Position numbers and translations under genes: made by a program. A stretch of DNA of 64,000 nucleotides from Antarctobacter sediminis (GTDB taxonomy: Bacteria > Pseudomonadota > Alphaproteobacteria > Rhodobacterales > Rhodobacteraceae). Under the pieces are notes generated by a model that was given only the letters and a program-made list of their open reading frames with translations, had not been told where the DNA came from and did no database searches. Positions within the stretch are counted from its first letter, which is position 1. The number at the start of each line of letters is the position of its first letter. Shown one piece after another: positions 1-9,118 of this stretch. The stretch spans positions 124,001-188,000 of the forward strand of contig NZ_JAHUZG010000003.1 in assembly GCF_019218285.1 (NCBI RefSeq), given 5' to 3'.

Positions 1-430
1 GAAGGATGGTCAGAAGGCCACGGTCGAACCCGATGGCGTTGAAAAAGATAAGCGTTGCCACGGCGGTGACGATTTCCGGCACCATCAGCGGCAGCGAGAT
101 CAGGCCGAAAGACACCGTGCGCAGGCGGAACTTGCCCCCGCGCAGAATCGCCGTGGCCGCCAGCGTGGCGATGGCGGTTGCCGCGCTGGCTGCGATCAGC
201 GCGATGACAAAGCTGTTGCGCGCCGCCGCCTTGAACTTGGCGCTTTCGGGGCCGGTAAAGACATCCGCATACCAGCGCAGCGACACCCCTTCCCAGTTGG
301 TGATCGAGGGCGAGGCATTGAAGCTGTAGACCGTCACCACCACAAGAGGCGCATAAAGGATCACGAGGCAGAGGATCGTGATCGTGCGAAAGCCGGGGTA
401 GACGCGCAGATCGAACTTGCGTGAGGTCAT
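1..430 (-). CDS. PotC-like ABC transporter permease (partial)
   Basis: Inner-membrane permease of a spermidine/putrescine-type ABC importer. Only the first 143 codons are in the window; the gene continues past position 1. The translation begins [16 protein letters not shown] and has a first membrane segment at about residues 17-37, a periplasmic loop with the VYSFNAS and W-E-G-V-S-L-R-W-Y motifs usual for PotC, and two more hydrophobic segments. The ATG lies two bases after the stop of the upstream permease gene, so the two are translationally linked. The order ATPase, permease, permease matches Pot/Afu importers. The substrate-binding protein is not visible and presumably lies beyond the window. 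The family call is firm; the substrate (polyamine or related cation) is inferred. Confidence 0.85.
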   Translation of the reverse strand, partial: MTSRKFDLRVYPGFRTITILCLVILYAPLVVVTVYSFNASPSITNWEGVSLRWYADVFTGPESAKFKAAARNSFVIALIAASAATAIATLAATAILRGGKFRLRTVSFGLISLPLMVPEIVTAVATLIFFNAIGFDRGLLTIL

Positions 431-432
431 GG

Positions 433-1353
433 TCAGCCCTCCGCCCTTGCCTGTTGCCGGGCCAGAACCAGCAGGATCATCAGAACGATGGTCAGCAGGA
501 TCATCGAGGCCGCCGCGCCAAACGGCCAGTTGCCGGCGTTGCCTTTGAACTGCTCTTCGATCAGCGAGCCGATCATGAAATTCTTCGCCCCGCCCAGCAG
601 GTCAGGCGCAAGAAAGGACCCAAGCGAGGGCACGAAGACAAGGATACAGCCCGCCACGATCCCCGGTTTCACCGCCGGAAGCAGGATGCGCCGCAGCACT
701 GTCCAGCGGGTCGCGTACAGGTCGGACGCGGCCTCGGACAGGGTAAAGTTGTAGCGTTCGACTGCCGCGTAGATCGGCAGCACCATGAAGGGCAGGTAGG
801 AATAGAACAGCCCCAGTTGAACGGCGAAATTCGTGTTCACGATAGACAGCGGCTGATCCAGCAGGCCGATCCCGGTCAGGAAATCATTGAGCGGACCCTG
901 ATCGCGCAGCAGGAATTTCATCGACACGGTGCGGATCAACAGGTTGACCCAATAGGGGATGGTCACAAGAAAAAGCCATAGAGTGCGCTGTTTCGCCGGG
1001 CGCGTGGCAATGAAATAGGCAGTGGGAAAACCGATGGCGAGGCTGAGCAGCGTCGCCGCGCCCGCCTGCCAGATCGACCGCCAAAAGATCAGGATGTAGG
1101 TCCATTCGATGCTGCACGGCTCATCCCCGAACAACCCGCGGTCGCAAAAGAACTGGTCATAGGCGCTGAGGCTGAAATCCCATATCACCCCGCCGCGGAA
1201 TTCCTTGGTCAGGAAGGAATAGACCAGCATCATGCTGACCGGGGCCAGCACAAGGATGCTTAACGTGACCCATGCGGGCAACAACAGCCAGCCCCGCGCG
1301 GGAGCATAGGTGTCGCTGGTGGACGATCCGCCGCTGGCTGCGCCGCCTGCCAT
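433..1353 (-). CDS. PotB-like ABC transporter permease
   Basis: First permease (306 aa) of the polyamine-type importer. Six hydrophobic segments are visible, and the cytoplasmic EAA loop that docks to the ATPase starts at residue 207 (EAASDLYA, ending in ILLP near 226). The N terminus is a Gly/Ser-rich stretch of about 15 residues before the first membrane segment at about 21-47. Its start codon overlaps the stop of the ATPase gene by one base (TGATG), and the next permease starts two bases after its own stop. Length and motif order fit PotB; spermidine, putrescine or another organic cation is the likely cargo. The neighbouring amidase and deacylase genes fit uptake of a polyamine-related nitrogen compound. 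Confidence 0.88.
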   Translation of the reverse strand: MAGGAASGGSSTSDTYAPARGWLLLPAWVTLSILVLAPVSMMLVYSFLTKEFRGGVIWDFSLSAYDQFFCDRGLFGDEPCSIEWTYILIFWRSIWQAGAATLLSLAIGFPTAYFIATRPAKQRTLWLFLVTIPYWVNLLIRTVSMKFLLRDQGPLNDFLTGIGLLDQPLSIVNTNFAVQLGLFYSYLPFMVLPIYAAVERYNFTLSEAASDLYATRWTVLRRILLPAVKPGIVAGCILVFVPSLGSFLAPDLLGGAKNFMIGSLIEEQFKGNAGNWPFGAAASMILLTIVLMILLVLARQQARAEG

Positions 1354-2486
1354 CAGTCCACCAGGAGGCGCGCGGCCCCCTGCTCCATCGTGACGTGGAC
1401 CTCTGTCCCCGGATCGAAGGTGCGCTTGTCACCGCGGCTGGAATTGGGGGCGCGGACCTTGAAGCGCGGCCCGTCGTCCAGATCAAGGATGGTGGCGATG
1501 TCGGTGCCGGTAAAGATGTTCTCGCGCACGCGGCCCCTGAGGCTGTGATCTCCCTGTGGCTCTTGCGACAGGATCAGCCGTTCCGGGCGCAGCGACATAT
1601 GCACCTTGGCACCCGGCCCGATGCCTTCCACGGCGTCGCAGGTCAGCCGGTGGCCACCGCCAAGATGGCAGGCCGCGCGCCCCGAGGCCACGCTGTCCAC
1701 CGTGACTTCCAGCAGGTTGGTATCCCCGATGAAATCGGCCACGAACATGTTGCGCGGATGGTCATAGATCTCACGCGCATCGCCCAGTTGCTGCACCTCG
1801 CCCGCCGACATGACGGCGATGCGGTCGGACATGGTCAGCGCCTCTTCCTGGTCATGGGTCACAAAGATGAAGGTGATCCCGGTTTCCTTTTGCAGGTGCT
1901 TCAGTTCGATCTGCATGGCCTTGCGCAGTTTCAGATCCAGCGCGCTCAGCGGTTCGTCCAGCAGAAGCACCTTGGGGCGGGGGGCCAGCGCACGGGCAAG
2001 CGCCACGCGCTGTTGCTGGCCGCCGGACAGTTGCGACGGCTTGCGGGCCGCGAATTGCGACAGCTGCACCATCTCCAGCACTTCGCCCGCGCGGGCGCGC
2101 GCCTCGGCCTTGCTTTTGCCCAGCATTTCCAGCCCAAAGCCCACGTTGTCCAGCACGGTCATATGCGGGAACAGCGCGTAGTTCTGGAACACGGTGTTGA
2201 TCGGGCGCTTGTGGGGCGGCAGGCTTTCGATCTCGTCGCCGTAAAGATAGATCGCGCCCTCGGTCACATCCTCGAACCCGGCGATCATCCGCAAGAGCGT
2301 TGTCTTGCCGCAGCCGGACGGGCCAAGCAGGGTGAAAAATTCGTTGTCCGAGATGGTCAGCGAGACCTTCTTGAGCGCGGTGAAATCGCCGTAGCGTTTG
2401 ACCGCGTCCTGCACCCTGATTGCATCTGTCGCACTTTTGGCCACGCTATGCCTGTCCTTGCTGTCTTTGCCGTTCCGCGAAAGCAT
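1353..2486 (-). CDS. PotA-like ABC transporter ATP-binding protein
   Basis: ATPase subunit (377 aa) energising the PotBC-like permeases. Visible motifs are Walker A GPSGCGKT (55-62), Q-loop near 101, signature LSGGQQQR (153-160), Walker B LLLDEP (174-179), a switch histidine in FVTHDQEEA, and a C-terminal TOBE-type region typical of the spermidine/putrescine class. The ATG at 2486 has no good ribosome site. An in-frame GTG at 2444 follows AAGGACAGG and could be the true start, which would shorten the protein by 14 residues. A perfect 7-3-7 palindrome (GTTAGGC/GCCTAAC) lies 46-62 bases upstream and probably controls this three-gene operon. Confidence 0.9.
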   Translation of the reverse strand: MLSRNGKDSKDRHSVAKSATDAIRVQDAVKRYGDFTALKKVSLTISDNEFFTLLGPSGCGKTTLLRMIAGFEDVTEGAIYLYGDEIESLPPHKRPINTVFQNYALFPHMTVLDNVGFGLEMLGKSKAEARARAGEVLEMVQLSQFAARKPSQLSGGQQQRVALARALAPRPKVLLLDEPLSALDLKLRKAMQIELKHLQKETGITFIFVTHDQEEALTMSDRIAVMSAGEVQQLGDAREIYDHPRNMFVADFIGDTNLLEVTVDSVASGRAACHLGGGHRLTCDAVEGIGPGAKVHMSLRPERLILSQEPQGDHSLRGRVRENIFTGTDIATILDLDDGPRFKVRAPNSSRGDKRTFDPGTEVHVTMEQGAARLLVD

Positions 2487-2531
2487 AGAAAGGGGCCGGG
2501 GCGATCCGAAGAACCCTGTTCCTCAGCGATT

Positions 2532-2548
2532 GTTAGGCTGTGCCTAAC
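2532..2548. promoter_or_regulatory. TTAG-N7-CTAA palindrome upstream of the pot-like operon
   Basis: GTTAGGC-TGT-GCCTAAC is a perfect 17-base inverted repeat in the 110-base gap before the transporter operon. It contains TTAG-N7-CTAA with a T-N11-A core, the form expected for LysR-type regulators. The same spaced motif occurs at 8098-8112 and 11507-11521, upstream of other units of this cluster. Binding by the local LysR protein is inferred. Confidence 0.6.
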
Positions 2549-2596
2549 TTTCGGACATGAAACGCCTTGCAAAGCGCATTGGACATTCGATTTTGC

Positions 2597-3481
2597 CTAA
2601 TCTTGCGGCAGTTTGCTCCCGTCCAATGTCATCAGGCGCCCATACTGGTCCGGGCGACGGTCACGGAAGATGCCCCAATAGCTGCGGTGGCGCGCGGTGG
2701 CATCCAGATCAAAGGTATGCGTCAGCACCGTTTCGCTGCTGCGGTCCGCTTCGGCGACCTTTGCGCCGAATTCATCGGCAATGAACGAGGAACCGTAAAA
2801 GGTCATTTCGGTGCCATTGCGACCCGGTTCAGTGCCGATCCGGTTCGAGGCGATCAACGGCACGAGGTTGGCCCCGGCATGGCCTTGCTGGACGCGCTGC
2901 CAATGCGGCGCGGAATCCCAGTCCTCCGCGCCGATTTCCGAACCGATGGCTGTCGGGAAGAACATCAGCTCTGCCCCCATCAGCGCCATGGACCGCGCCG
3001 TTTCCGGAAACCACTGGTCCCAGCAGATTCCCACGCCGATGCGGCCAAAGGCCGTGTCCCAGACCCGGAACCCGGTGTCGCCGGGCGAGAAAAAGAATTT
3101 CTCCTGATAGCCGGCGCCGTGCGGGATATGCGTCTTGCGGTACAGGCCCAGTTGTTGACCGTCCGCGTCTATGATGACCACGGAATTGAACCGCGCCTGC
3201 CCAGCCAGTTCGTAGAACGACACGGGCAGCACCACGTTCAACTCGCGGGCAAGGGTGGACATGCGGGCCAGTGTCGGATGGTCCGCAACCGGGCGGGCGC
3301 GGGCCAGATCCTCGGGTGTTTCGTCCTGACAGAAATAGGGGCCTTCGAAGAGTTCCTGCAAAAGGATGATGTTCGCCCCTTGGGCCGCGGCCTTGCGCAC
3401 CAGCGCCTCGGCCCGGGCAAGGTTGGTATCCAGTTCCGGAGAACAGGCCATCTGGGTGGCGGCCACGGTGACGTTGCGCAT
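2597..3481 (-). CDS. aguB: Carbon-nitrogen hydrolase, N-carbamoylputrescine amidase-like
   Basis: Nitrilase-superfamily amidase (294 aa). In known AguB enzymes it converts N-carbamoylputrescine to putrescine, CO2 and ammonia. The Glu-Lys-Cys triad is visible: Glu43 in LQELFE, Lys116 in YRKTHIP and Cys153 in GICWDQWFPE. The C-terminal region (HRSYWGIFRDRRPDQYG) also resembles AguB. The ATG at 3481 is preferred because AAGGA lies about ten bases upstream; a longer in-frame start at 3499 would overlap the upstream gene. It sits 11 bases after the ArgE-like gene and before a Pot-type importer, which supports a polyamine or carbamoyl-amine substrate. Agmatine deiminase, the usual partner, is not in the window, so the true substrate may differ. 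Confidence 0.8.
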   Translation of the reverse strand: MRNVTVAATQMACSPELDTNLARAEALVRKAAAQGANIILLQELFEGPYFCQDETPEDLARARPVADHPTLARMSTLARELNVVLPVSFYELAGQARFNSVVIIDADGQQLGLYRKTHIPHGAGYQEKFFFSPGDTGFRVWDTAFGRIGVGICWDQWFPETARSMALMGAELMFFPTAIGSEIGAEDWDSAPHWQRVQQGHAGANLVPLIASNRIGTEPGRNGTEMTFYGSSFIADEFGAKVAEADRSSETVLTHTFDLDATARHRSYWGIFRDRRPDQYGRLMTLDGSKLPQD

Positions 3482-3492
3482 CTGTCGGTCCT

Positions 3493-4623
3493 TCAGCAAA
3501 GATCGTCCAGCACACGGTCCAGCATGGTATCGCAGGCCGCAAGCTGGGCGCGGGTGATGTATTCGTCCGGTTTGTGGCCCTGACCTTCCATGCTGCCCGG
3601 CCCGCAGACAACCGAAGGAATGCCGATGCCGTTAAAGAACCCCGCCTCGGTGCCAAAGGCGACCTTGGTCAGGTGCTGGCTTTGTGCCAGTCGTTGTGCC
3701 AACCGAGTGACCTTGGCATCCGGGGCTGTGTCCAGCCCCGGATAAGCAAAGACCTGTTTCAGTTCGATTTCCGTACCGTGGCGCTTGGCGGTCTGCCGGA
3801 TCAGCCCGTCGATCCGGCTGCGCAGTTCCTCTGGGCGGTCGGCGGCAAGGTGGCGGAATTCGAACAACAGCTCGGCCCGGTCAGGCACGATGTTCAACGC
3901 CGTGCCACCGGTCAGCTTGCCTGCGTGGACCGTGGTACAGGGCACCGCGTAATCCGCATCCTGCGCGCCGTTGCGGGACAGGTCGTCCTGCAAATCCCGC
4001 AGGCCGGTCAGCAGGTCGGCGGCGGGGTGCAGCGCGTTGACAAAGCGCGGCGCAAGGGCGGAATGCCCCGCTTCGCCGTGGCAGATGGCCCGCAGCGCCT
4101 GTTTGCCCTTGTGGCCGACAGCGACCTGCATCTCTGTCGGTTCGCCGACGATGCAGGCGCGCGGCAGACCGATGGCCGGTTCCAGCGCGTCGATCATGCG
4201 CGCAATGCCGATGCAGCCTACTTCCTCATCGTAGGAAATCGCCAGCTTCAGCGGTTCGCGCAAGGGGCGCGCGGCGGCCTTGTCGGCGCAGGACAGCATG
4301 GCCGCCAGGAAGCCCTTCATGTCCGTTGTGCCGCGTCCGTACAGCCGGTCGCCTTCATCTGTCAGGCGAAAGGGATTGCGGGTCCAGCACTGCCCTTCGA
4401 CCGGGACCACATCCGTATGCGCCGAGAGCATGAGCCCCGCGCCCGCCGGCCCGATGCTGGCATAAAGCCCGGCCTTGGGCTGATCCGGGTCCGGCACGCG
4501 GGTCACGGCAAAGCCGCGCGTGGTCAGGAAATCTTCGATCCAGCCGATCATATCCAGGTTGGATCGGGCGCTGACCGTGTCGAACGCGATCAGCCGGTCG
4601 AGAATTTCAAGCGTCTGGGTCAT
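3493..4623 (-). CDS. argE: M20 metallopeptidase, acetylornithine deacetylase-like
   Basis: Cytosolic zinc deacylase (376 aa) of the ArgE/DapE/M20 family, which hydrolyses N-acyl amino acids such as N-acetylornithine. Metal and catalytic positions are visible: His69 and Asp71 in SAHTDVVP, Asp101 in GRGTTDMKG, and Glu133-Glu134 in SYDEEVG. Length and the C-terminal FGTEAGFF and CGPGSMEGQGHKPDEY motifs match ArgE. The start overlaps the decarboxylase stop by four bases (ATGA), so the genes are coupled. Placed among demethylase, decarboxylase and amidase genes, it is more likely a catabolic deacylase for an N-acyl or N-formyl amino-acid intermediate than the biosynthetic ArgE. The symbol reflects family, not proven role. 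Confidence 0.78.
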   Translation of the reverse strand: MTQTLEILDRLIAFDTVSARSNLDMIGWIEDFLTTRGFAVTRVPDPDQPKAGLYASIGPAGAGLMLSAHTDVVPVEGQCWTRNPFRLTDEGDRLYGRGTTDMKGFLAAMLSCADKAAARPLREPLKLAISYDEEVGCIGIARMIDALEPAIGLPRACIVGEPTEMQVAVGHKGKQALRAICHGEAGHSALAPRFVNALHPAADLLTGLRDLQDDLSRNGAQDADYAVPCTTVHAGKLTGGTALNIVPDRAELLFEFRHLAADRPEELRSRIDGLIRQTAKRHGTEIELKQVFAYPGLDTAPDAKVTRLAQRLAQSQHLTKVAFGTEAGFFNGIGIPSVVCGPGSMEGQGHKPDEYITRAQLAACDTMLDRVLDDLC

Positions 4624-5954
4624 CTGGTCAGGGTCCGCAGGGTGGAAAGAACCTCGGTCGGGCGGGTTTCAGCATTCACGATGCACAGGCGGAACACCAT
4701 CTCTCCGCGCCAGCGCGTTGGCAGACACAATAGCGCGCCCGAGCGGCGGTGCCCCTCGGCCCATGCGACCATCTGATCTTCGCTCATCCGGGTCGGACGG
4801 AACAGGATCACCGTCAGTTGCGGGCCAAGCAGCAACTCGATGCCCGGCATGGTCGCAAGCCCCGCAGCGATTTCTTCGGCCACCTTTCGGGTTGTGGCGA
4901 TGGCCTTTGCATAGGCCTCGGTTCCGTGAACGGCCAGCGCGTACCAAAGCGGCAGACCGCGCGCGCGGCGCGTCAGGTGAAGCGCGTAATCCGACGGGTT
5001 CCAATGGGTCTTGTCCACCGTGTCCAGATAGACCGCCTGCTGCCCATGGGCCGCCGCGCCGTGCCCGGCATCGCGGTAGATCAGGGCGCAACTGTCATAT
5101 GGGGCGAACAGCCATTTGTGCGGATCGACGATCAGGCTGTCGGCCCGTTCTATCCCGTCGAACGCTTTGCGCATGGCGGGATCGGCCAGCGCCGCACCGC
5201 CATAGGCCCCGTCCACGTGCAACCACAGGCCCTTTTCCCGGGCCAGATCCGCCAGTCCGGCGATGTCATCCACCGCGCCACAGTTCGTGGCCCCGCCATT
5301 TGCGACGATGGCAAAACAGTTTGGGGGGACATGCCGTGCGGCTGCGCCGGCGCTCATGCGGCCCGTGTCATTGGCGTCGACGACGATCACATCCGCATCC
5401 ATCACCCGCGCAACCGCCCTGATCGAGCTATGCGCCTCGGACGAACACAGGATTGCGCCGCGGTCCCTCCGCCTGCTTTGCCGCCGGTGCCATTCGCGCG
5501 CCGCATGCAGCGCCGAGAGGTTCCCAAGCGTTCCCCCGGCCACAAAAACGCCCCCCGCGCTGTCCGGCCACCCGGCAAGGTCGGCAATCCAGCGCAGCGC
5601 CTGGTTCTCGGCGTGGATTGCCCCGGCGCCGCCATCCCAGTTGCCGGCAAAGATGCCCGCCGCGCCAAGGGCCGCATCAAAGCTCAGCGCCGCGCGGCTG
5701 GGGGCCGAAGCCACGAAGGACAGGCTGGTTGGATGCCCGAAGGGCCGCGTCGAGGGCACAATGGTCTGTGTAAACAGGTCAAAGGCCCGGTCCGCGCCCA
5801 TGCCTTTGGCCGTGATCGACCCGCCAAGGACAGGCTCCAATGCGGCAAAACCCTGAGCGCCATGAGTCGGGTCCGGACCATCGGCAATGCGCTGCTCGGT
5901 CCAGTTCAGCATCTCGCGGGTTGCCTCGGGCGGAAAGGGAAAGGGATCGCTCAT
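4620..5954 (-). CDS. PLP-dependent group II amino-acid decarboxylase
   Basis: Fold-type I pyridoxal-phosphate enzyme (444 aa) of the aromatic-amino-acid/glutamate decarboxylase group. The PLP lysine is Lys280 in VDPHKWLF, the aspartate that binds the pyridine nitrogen is Asp248 in LHVDGAYGG, and the ring-stacking histidine is His175 in SSEAHSS. A phosphate-binding GGTLGNLSALHAAR stretch begins near residue 140. The family usually decarboxylates L-amino acids (DOPA, tyrosine, histidine, 2,4-diaminobutyrate). It lies between the TMADH-type demethylase (four-base overlap) and the ArgE-like gene, so it may turn a demethylated amino acid into an amine, upstream of the amidase. The substrate cannot be read from the sequence. 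Confidence 0.85.
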   Translation of the reverse strand: MSDPFPFPPEATREMLNWTEQRIADGPDPTHGAQGFAALEPVLGGSITAKGMGADRAFDLFTQTIVPSTRPFGHPTSLSFVASAPSRAALSFDAALGAAGIFAGNWDGGAGAIHAENQALRWIADLAGWPDSAGGVFVAGGTLGNLSALHAAREWHRRQSRRRDRGAILCSSEAHSSIRAVARVMDADVIVVDANDTGRMSAGAAARHVPPNCFAIVANGGATNCGAVDDIAGLADLAREKGLWLHVDGAYGGAALADPAMRKAFDGIERADSLIVDPHKWLFAPYDSCALIYRDAGHGAAAHGQQAVYLDTVDKTHWNPSDYALHLTRRARGLPLWYALAVHGTEAYAKAIATTRKVAEEIAAGLATMPGIELLLGPQLTVILFRPTRMSEDQMVAWAEGHRRSGALLCLPTRWRGEMVFRLCIVNAETRPTEVLSTLRTLTR

Positions 5955-8020
5955 TCCGGGGCCAGTTCGGTGATTTCACGGCGGAAGGGCAGGGCGTCGC
6001 CGATGTCCTCGCCGTCCAGTTCACGGGCATAGCGGTGCCCGGCATAAGTAGCCCATGCAATGGGACCGGGCGCCTCGGCGTCGCCGATGATGCGCAGGGA
6101 TTTGATCCCGGCATCCGCCCATTCTGCCTTGCGGGCGGTCAGGTCGCGATAGATCCCGTTGTTTTCCAGTTTCGAACCGACGATCACCACCGCGTCACAG
6201 ACAATCGGCGTCTGGCGGTCGGTATAGGTGCAATTGCTGAGCACATGATCCGCGCCGATCCCCACGACGCCCCTGTTCAACACGATCTCGACCCCCATCT
6301 GCGCCAGACGGCGGTGGATCGTGTGCTGTTCCAGCGTGTTCACCGTCCAGTCCGACAGATAGGCCGAGGGCGTGACGATGGTGACGGCGTTGCCCGCCTG
6401 CCGCAACAGTTCCGCCAGAACGCCGCCCATGTAATAGTGATCGTCGTCATAGATCACCACGTGACCGGAGGGGCGCTGCCCGTCCATCAGGTCATCCGGC
6501 GTCAGCACAGGCATCGCCGGGTCGATGGAAAAGGGCACCACATGCTGACGGCTGACCCCGTCCCGCCGCCATTTCGCCCCGGTGGCGATACAGACATGTT
6601 CGAACCCGAACTCAAGGATGCTTTCCGCGTCCAGCGCGCTGTCGAAATAGGTCTGGACGTTGGGCTTCTGGCTGATCTGGTATTCCCGGTAATCCGCCAC
6701 GCGCCCCCATGCCGACAGGCCCGGCAGCAGCCTCTCGCGCGCCACGCGCCCGCCCAGGGCGGTGCCCGCCTCGGCCAGCGCCACGTCATAGCCGCGTTCC
6801 GCCAGCGCCCGCGTCGCCTCCAGCCCCGCCGGGCCCGCGCCAACAACCAGCACCGAGGAACTGGCGCCCTTGGCGTTCATCCGTTCCGGGTGCCAACCCT
6901 TGCGCCATTCCTCCATGAAGGTCGGGTTCTGGGTGCAGCGGCTGATCGACATGGTCATGTCACCGGTGATGCAGATATTGCAGCCGATGCATTCGCGGAT
7001 GTCCTCGATCCGCCCTTCCTCGACCTTTTTTGGCAGGAATGGATCGGCAATCGAGGGACGCGCGCAGCCGATGGCATCCAGCACGCCCTGCCGGATCATC
7101 CGCGCCATGACGTCAGGCGAGGTAAAGCGCCCCACACCCACCACCGGTTTCGACGACAATTCGCGGATGCCGCGCACCAAAGCCTCTTGCGCGGCTTCCT
7201 CCTTGAACCGCGACGGGCCGGAACACTCCTCCCAGGTGCCGTGCGCAAGATCCCAGAGATCCGGCAGGTCCTTGTTCATCTCGACGAACTCGCGCACCTC
7301 AGCGTTGGAAAAGCCAAGATCCCCGATGGTTTCGTCCAGACTGACCCGCATGGTCAGCCCCATCGTATCGCCCACCGCCTCGCGCATGTCGGCCACCACC
7401 TCGCGTGCAAAGCGCGAACGGTTCTCCAGCGAGCCGCCGTATTCATCGTCGCGCATGTTGGTGGCGCGGCTGAGGAAATGCTGAAAGATCCCAAAACCAT
7501 GCGCGCCGTACAGGCAGATCAGGTCGAACCCCGCCGCCTTGGCGCGCTTGGCCGCGTTCACGAACCAGCGGCGCAGGTCGCGAATCTCGTCCTTGGACAG
7601 GGCGCGCGCCTGCACCGGATCGTTGGTAAAGGTGCGGATCGGCCCCGGCGACACCGCTAGGGGCACTTCCTTGGTGTAAAGGTTCGGCCCGTTGATCCCG
7701 GAGTAGGCAAGCTGGATCCCCGCCAGCGCGCCATGTTCCTTCATCTTGTCCGCCATGCGCGCCAGCATGGGAATGTCCTTGTCCTCCCACAGGCGCAATT
7801 CGATGAAGGGCGTGATCTCCGAGGTGTGGTGCATCTCGCATTGCTCGGTAAAGATCACCCCCCAACCGCCCTGCGATTTTATCCCCCGCATCGCTGCGGC
7901 CGCCGAAGGATCGCGATAGCCGCCGCCATTGCAATGCGGCACCTGATAGAAACGGTTCTTGGCGGTGACCGGGCCGATGGTCAGCGGCTCGAAGAGGATG
8001 TCGTATCGGGGATCGCGCAC
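5951..8020 (-). CDS. TMADH/DMDH-type N-demethylase (FMN, 4Fe-4S, ADP/FAD domains)
   Basis: Iron-sulfur flavoprotein (689 aa) of the trimethylamine/dimethylamine dehydrogenase and N-methylproline demethylase family; it oxidatively removes an N-methyl group. An old-yellow-enzyme TIM barrel covers about residues 1-340. Cys30 (YQVPHCNG) sits exactly where TMADH carries its 6-S-cysteinyl FMN. Cys344, 347, 350 and 362 match the 4Fe-4S ligands, followed by CTQN. A Rossmann GAGPAG starts at 394. I chose a GTG start at 8020 because AGGAG lies seven bases upstream and it places the flavin cysteine at position 30; a longer reading frame to 8215 runs across the operator and the LysR gene end. It probably acts after the Rieske oxygenase on a tertiary or secondary amine. 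The first gene after a TTAG-N7-CTAA motif. Confidence 0.85.
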   Translation of the reverse strand: MRDPRYDILFEPLTIGPVTAKNRFYQVPHCNGGGYRDPSAAAAMRGIKSQGGWGVIFTEQCEMHHTSEITPFIELRLWEDKDIPMLARMADKMKEHGALAGIQLAYSGINGPNLYTKEVPLAVSPGPIRTFTNDPVQARALSKDEIRDLRRWFVNAAKRAKAAGFDLICLYGAHGFGIFQHFLSRATNMRDDEYGGSLENRSRFAREVVADMREAVGDTMGLTMRVSLDETIGDLGFSNAEVREFVEMNKDLPDLWDLAHGTWEECSGPSRFKEEAAQEALVRGIRELSSKPVVGVGRFTSPDVMARMIRQGVLDAIGCARPSIADPFLPKKVEEGRIEDIRECIGCNICITGDMTMSISRCTQNPTFMEEWRKGWHPERMNAKGASSSVLVVGAGPAGLEATRALAERGYDVALAEAGTALGGRVARERLLPGLSAWGRVADYREYQISQKPNVQTYFDSALDAESILEFGFEHVCIATGAKWRRDGVSRQHVVPFSIDPAMPVLTPDDLMDGQRPSGHVVIYDDDHYYMGGVLAELLRQAGNAVTIVTPSAYLSDWTVNTLEQHTIHRRLAQMGVEIVLNRGVVGIGADHVLSNCTYTDRQTPIVCDAVVIVGSKLENNGIYRDLTARKAEWADAGIKSLRIIGDAEAPGPIAWATYAGHRYARELDGEDIGDALPFRREITELAPE

Positions 8021-8096
8021 GTAGGGCTCCTGTAAGCTGTCGGGCGCAGGATACCCGCGCACCCGGCCCCTGAAAGTCCGCCCTGCGAAAGCGTTG

Positions 8097-8113
8097 CTTA
8101 GGCGCGGGCTAAG
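8097..8113. promoter_or_regulatory. CTTAG-N7-CTAAG candidate LysR site
   Basis: An inverted repeat CTTAG-GCGCGGG-CTAAG lies in the 94-base gap between the lysR stop and the demethylase start, about 80 bases upstream of that start. It shares the TTAG-N7-CTAA spacing with the sites at 2532-2548 and 11507-11521, which suggests the adjacent LysR protein binds it. Inferred from sequence only. Confidence 0.55.
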
Positions 8114-8114
8114 G

Positions 8115-9050
8115 TCAGACCACGGGCACACCGCCGATCCGCGCGAGCTTGCCCGCGCGGACCAGATCGATCCCGTATTCGATAAAGGCGCGCACGGCGT
8201 TGGACCTGTCGGCATCCTGCGCGGTCAGAAACCCCATGCGCAGCGGGCGTACGTTTCCGGTGATCGGCACGCAGCGCACCGGGTTGCCGTCGGGCGAAGT
8301 ATCGCTAAGCGGACGGACGTTGGCGATGGAATAGCCAAAGTCATTGGCCACCATGCTGCGCATCACCGCCATGTCGCGGGTGCGTTCGGCAATCACCGGC
8401 TTGCCCCCGGTGCCGTCGAAAAAGGACAGAAAATAATCCGCACTCAGCGGCAGATCCAAAAGAACCATGGGATGATCTTTCAGCTCCTCGACGGTCACCC
8501 CGTCGCGCTCCGCCAACGGATGCCCGCTGCCCATCAGCGCCATCGGCGGCAGGCGCAGCAAACCGGTGAATTGCAGATCGGCCGGAACGTCGATGTCATA
8601 GGTCAGGGCGATGTCGATCTCGGACCGGCGCAGGGCGCTGAACAACTCGACCTGGTTCAGTTCGAACTGGCGCAGGCGCACGTCTGGATAGGTCGTCTCG
8701 AAGCCGCGCCGGAGGCCGGGCAGGACCAGTTGGGCAAAGGTCAGCAGGCAACCCACCGACAACGGTCCGCGCACCTTGCCCGCAATATCGCCCGCGATGT
8801 CGGTCAGCGCCGATGCCTCGCGCAGCACCAGCCGCGCCTGTTCCATCATCTGCCGCCCGCCCTGCGTCAGCGACAAGCCCTGCGCGTGCTGGCGCACGAA
8901 CAGCGGCAGGCCGAATTCCTGTTCCAGTTGCGCAATGGCTGCCGAGATCGACGGCGAGGACACGTTGATCCGCTCCGAGGCGCGCGCGATGCTGCCCGCC
9001 TCCCCGACGGCGACGAAATACTCCAGTTGCCGAAGCGTGTACCGCAGCAT
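8115..9050 (-). CDS. LysR-family transcriptional regulator
   Basis: LysR-type regulator (311 aa). The N-terminal winged helix-turn-helix is clear (LRYTLRQLEYFVAVGEAGS, then A-I-A-Q-L-E at about 41-46), followed by a periplasmic-binding-like effector domain from about residue 92. The ATG at 9050 follows AGGGAAAG and gives the usual LysR N terminus; longer reading frames upstream have no family similarity. It lies inside the minus-strand cluster between the DUF1028 gene and the demethylase, so it most likely controls the whole N-methyl-amine cluster. A perfect 8-3-8 palindrome just upstream may serve autoregulation, while the repeated TTAG-N7-CTAA elements are candidate target sites. Confidence 0.9.
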   Translation of the reverse strand: MLRYTLRQLEYFVAVGEAGSIARASERINVSSPSISAAIAQLEQEFGLPLFVRQHAQGLSLTQGGRQMMEQARLVLREASALTDIAGDIAGKVRGPLSVGCLLTFAQLVLPGLRRGFETTYPDVRLRQFELNQVELFSALRRSEIDIALTYDIDVPADLQFTGLLRLPPMALMGSGHPLAERDGVTVEELKDHPMVLLDLPLSADYFLSFFDGTGGKPVIAERTRDMAVMRSMVANDFGYSIANVRPLSDTSPDGNPVRCVPITGNVRPLRMGFLTAQDADRSNAVRAFIEYGIDLVRAGKLARIGGVPVV

Positions 9051-9060
9051 CTTCTTTCCC

Positions 9061-9079
9061 TGAACGGTTGGACCGTTCA
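9061..9079. promoter_or_regulatory. Palindrome just upstream of lysR
   Basis: TGAACGGT-TGG-ACCGTTCA is a perfect inverted repeat ending 11 bases before the lysR start codon. It could be an autoregulatory operator, or a hairpin in the DUF1028/lysR intergenic RNA. No T-tract follows in the transcribed direction, so a classical terminator is less likely. Confidence 0.45.
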
Positions 9080-9118
9080 AGCATGGTCCGCGAAGCCCGG
9101 CAGTTGCAAGTGGCCGTG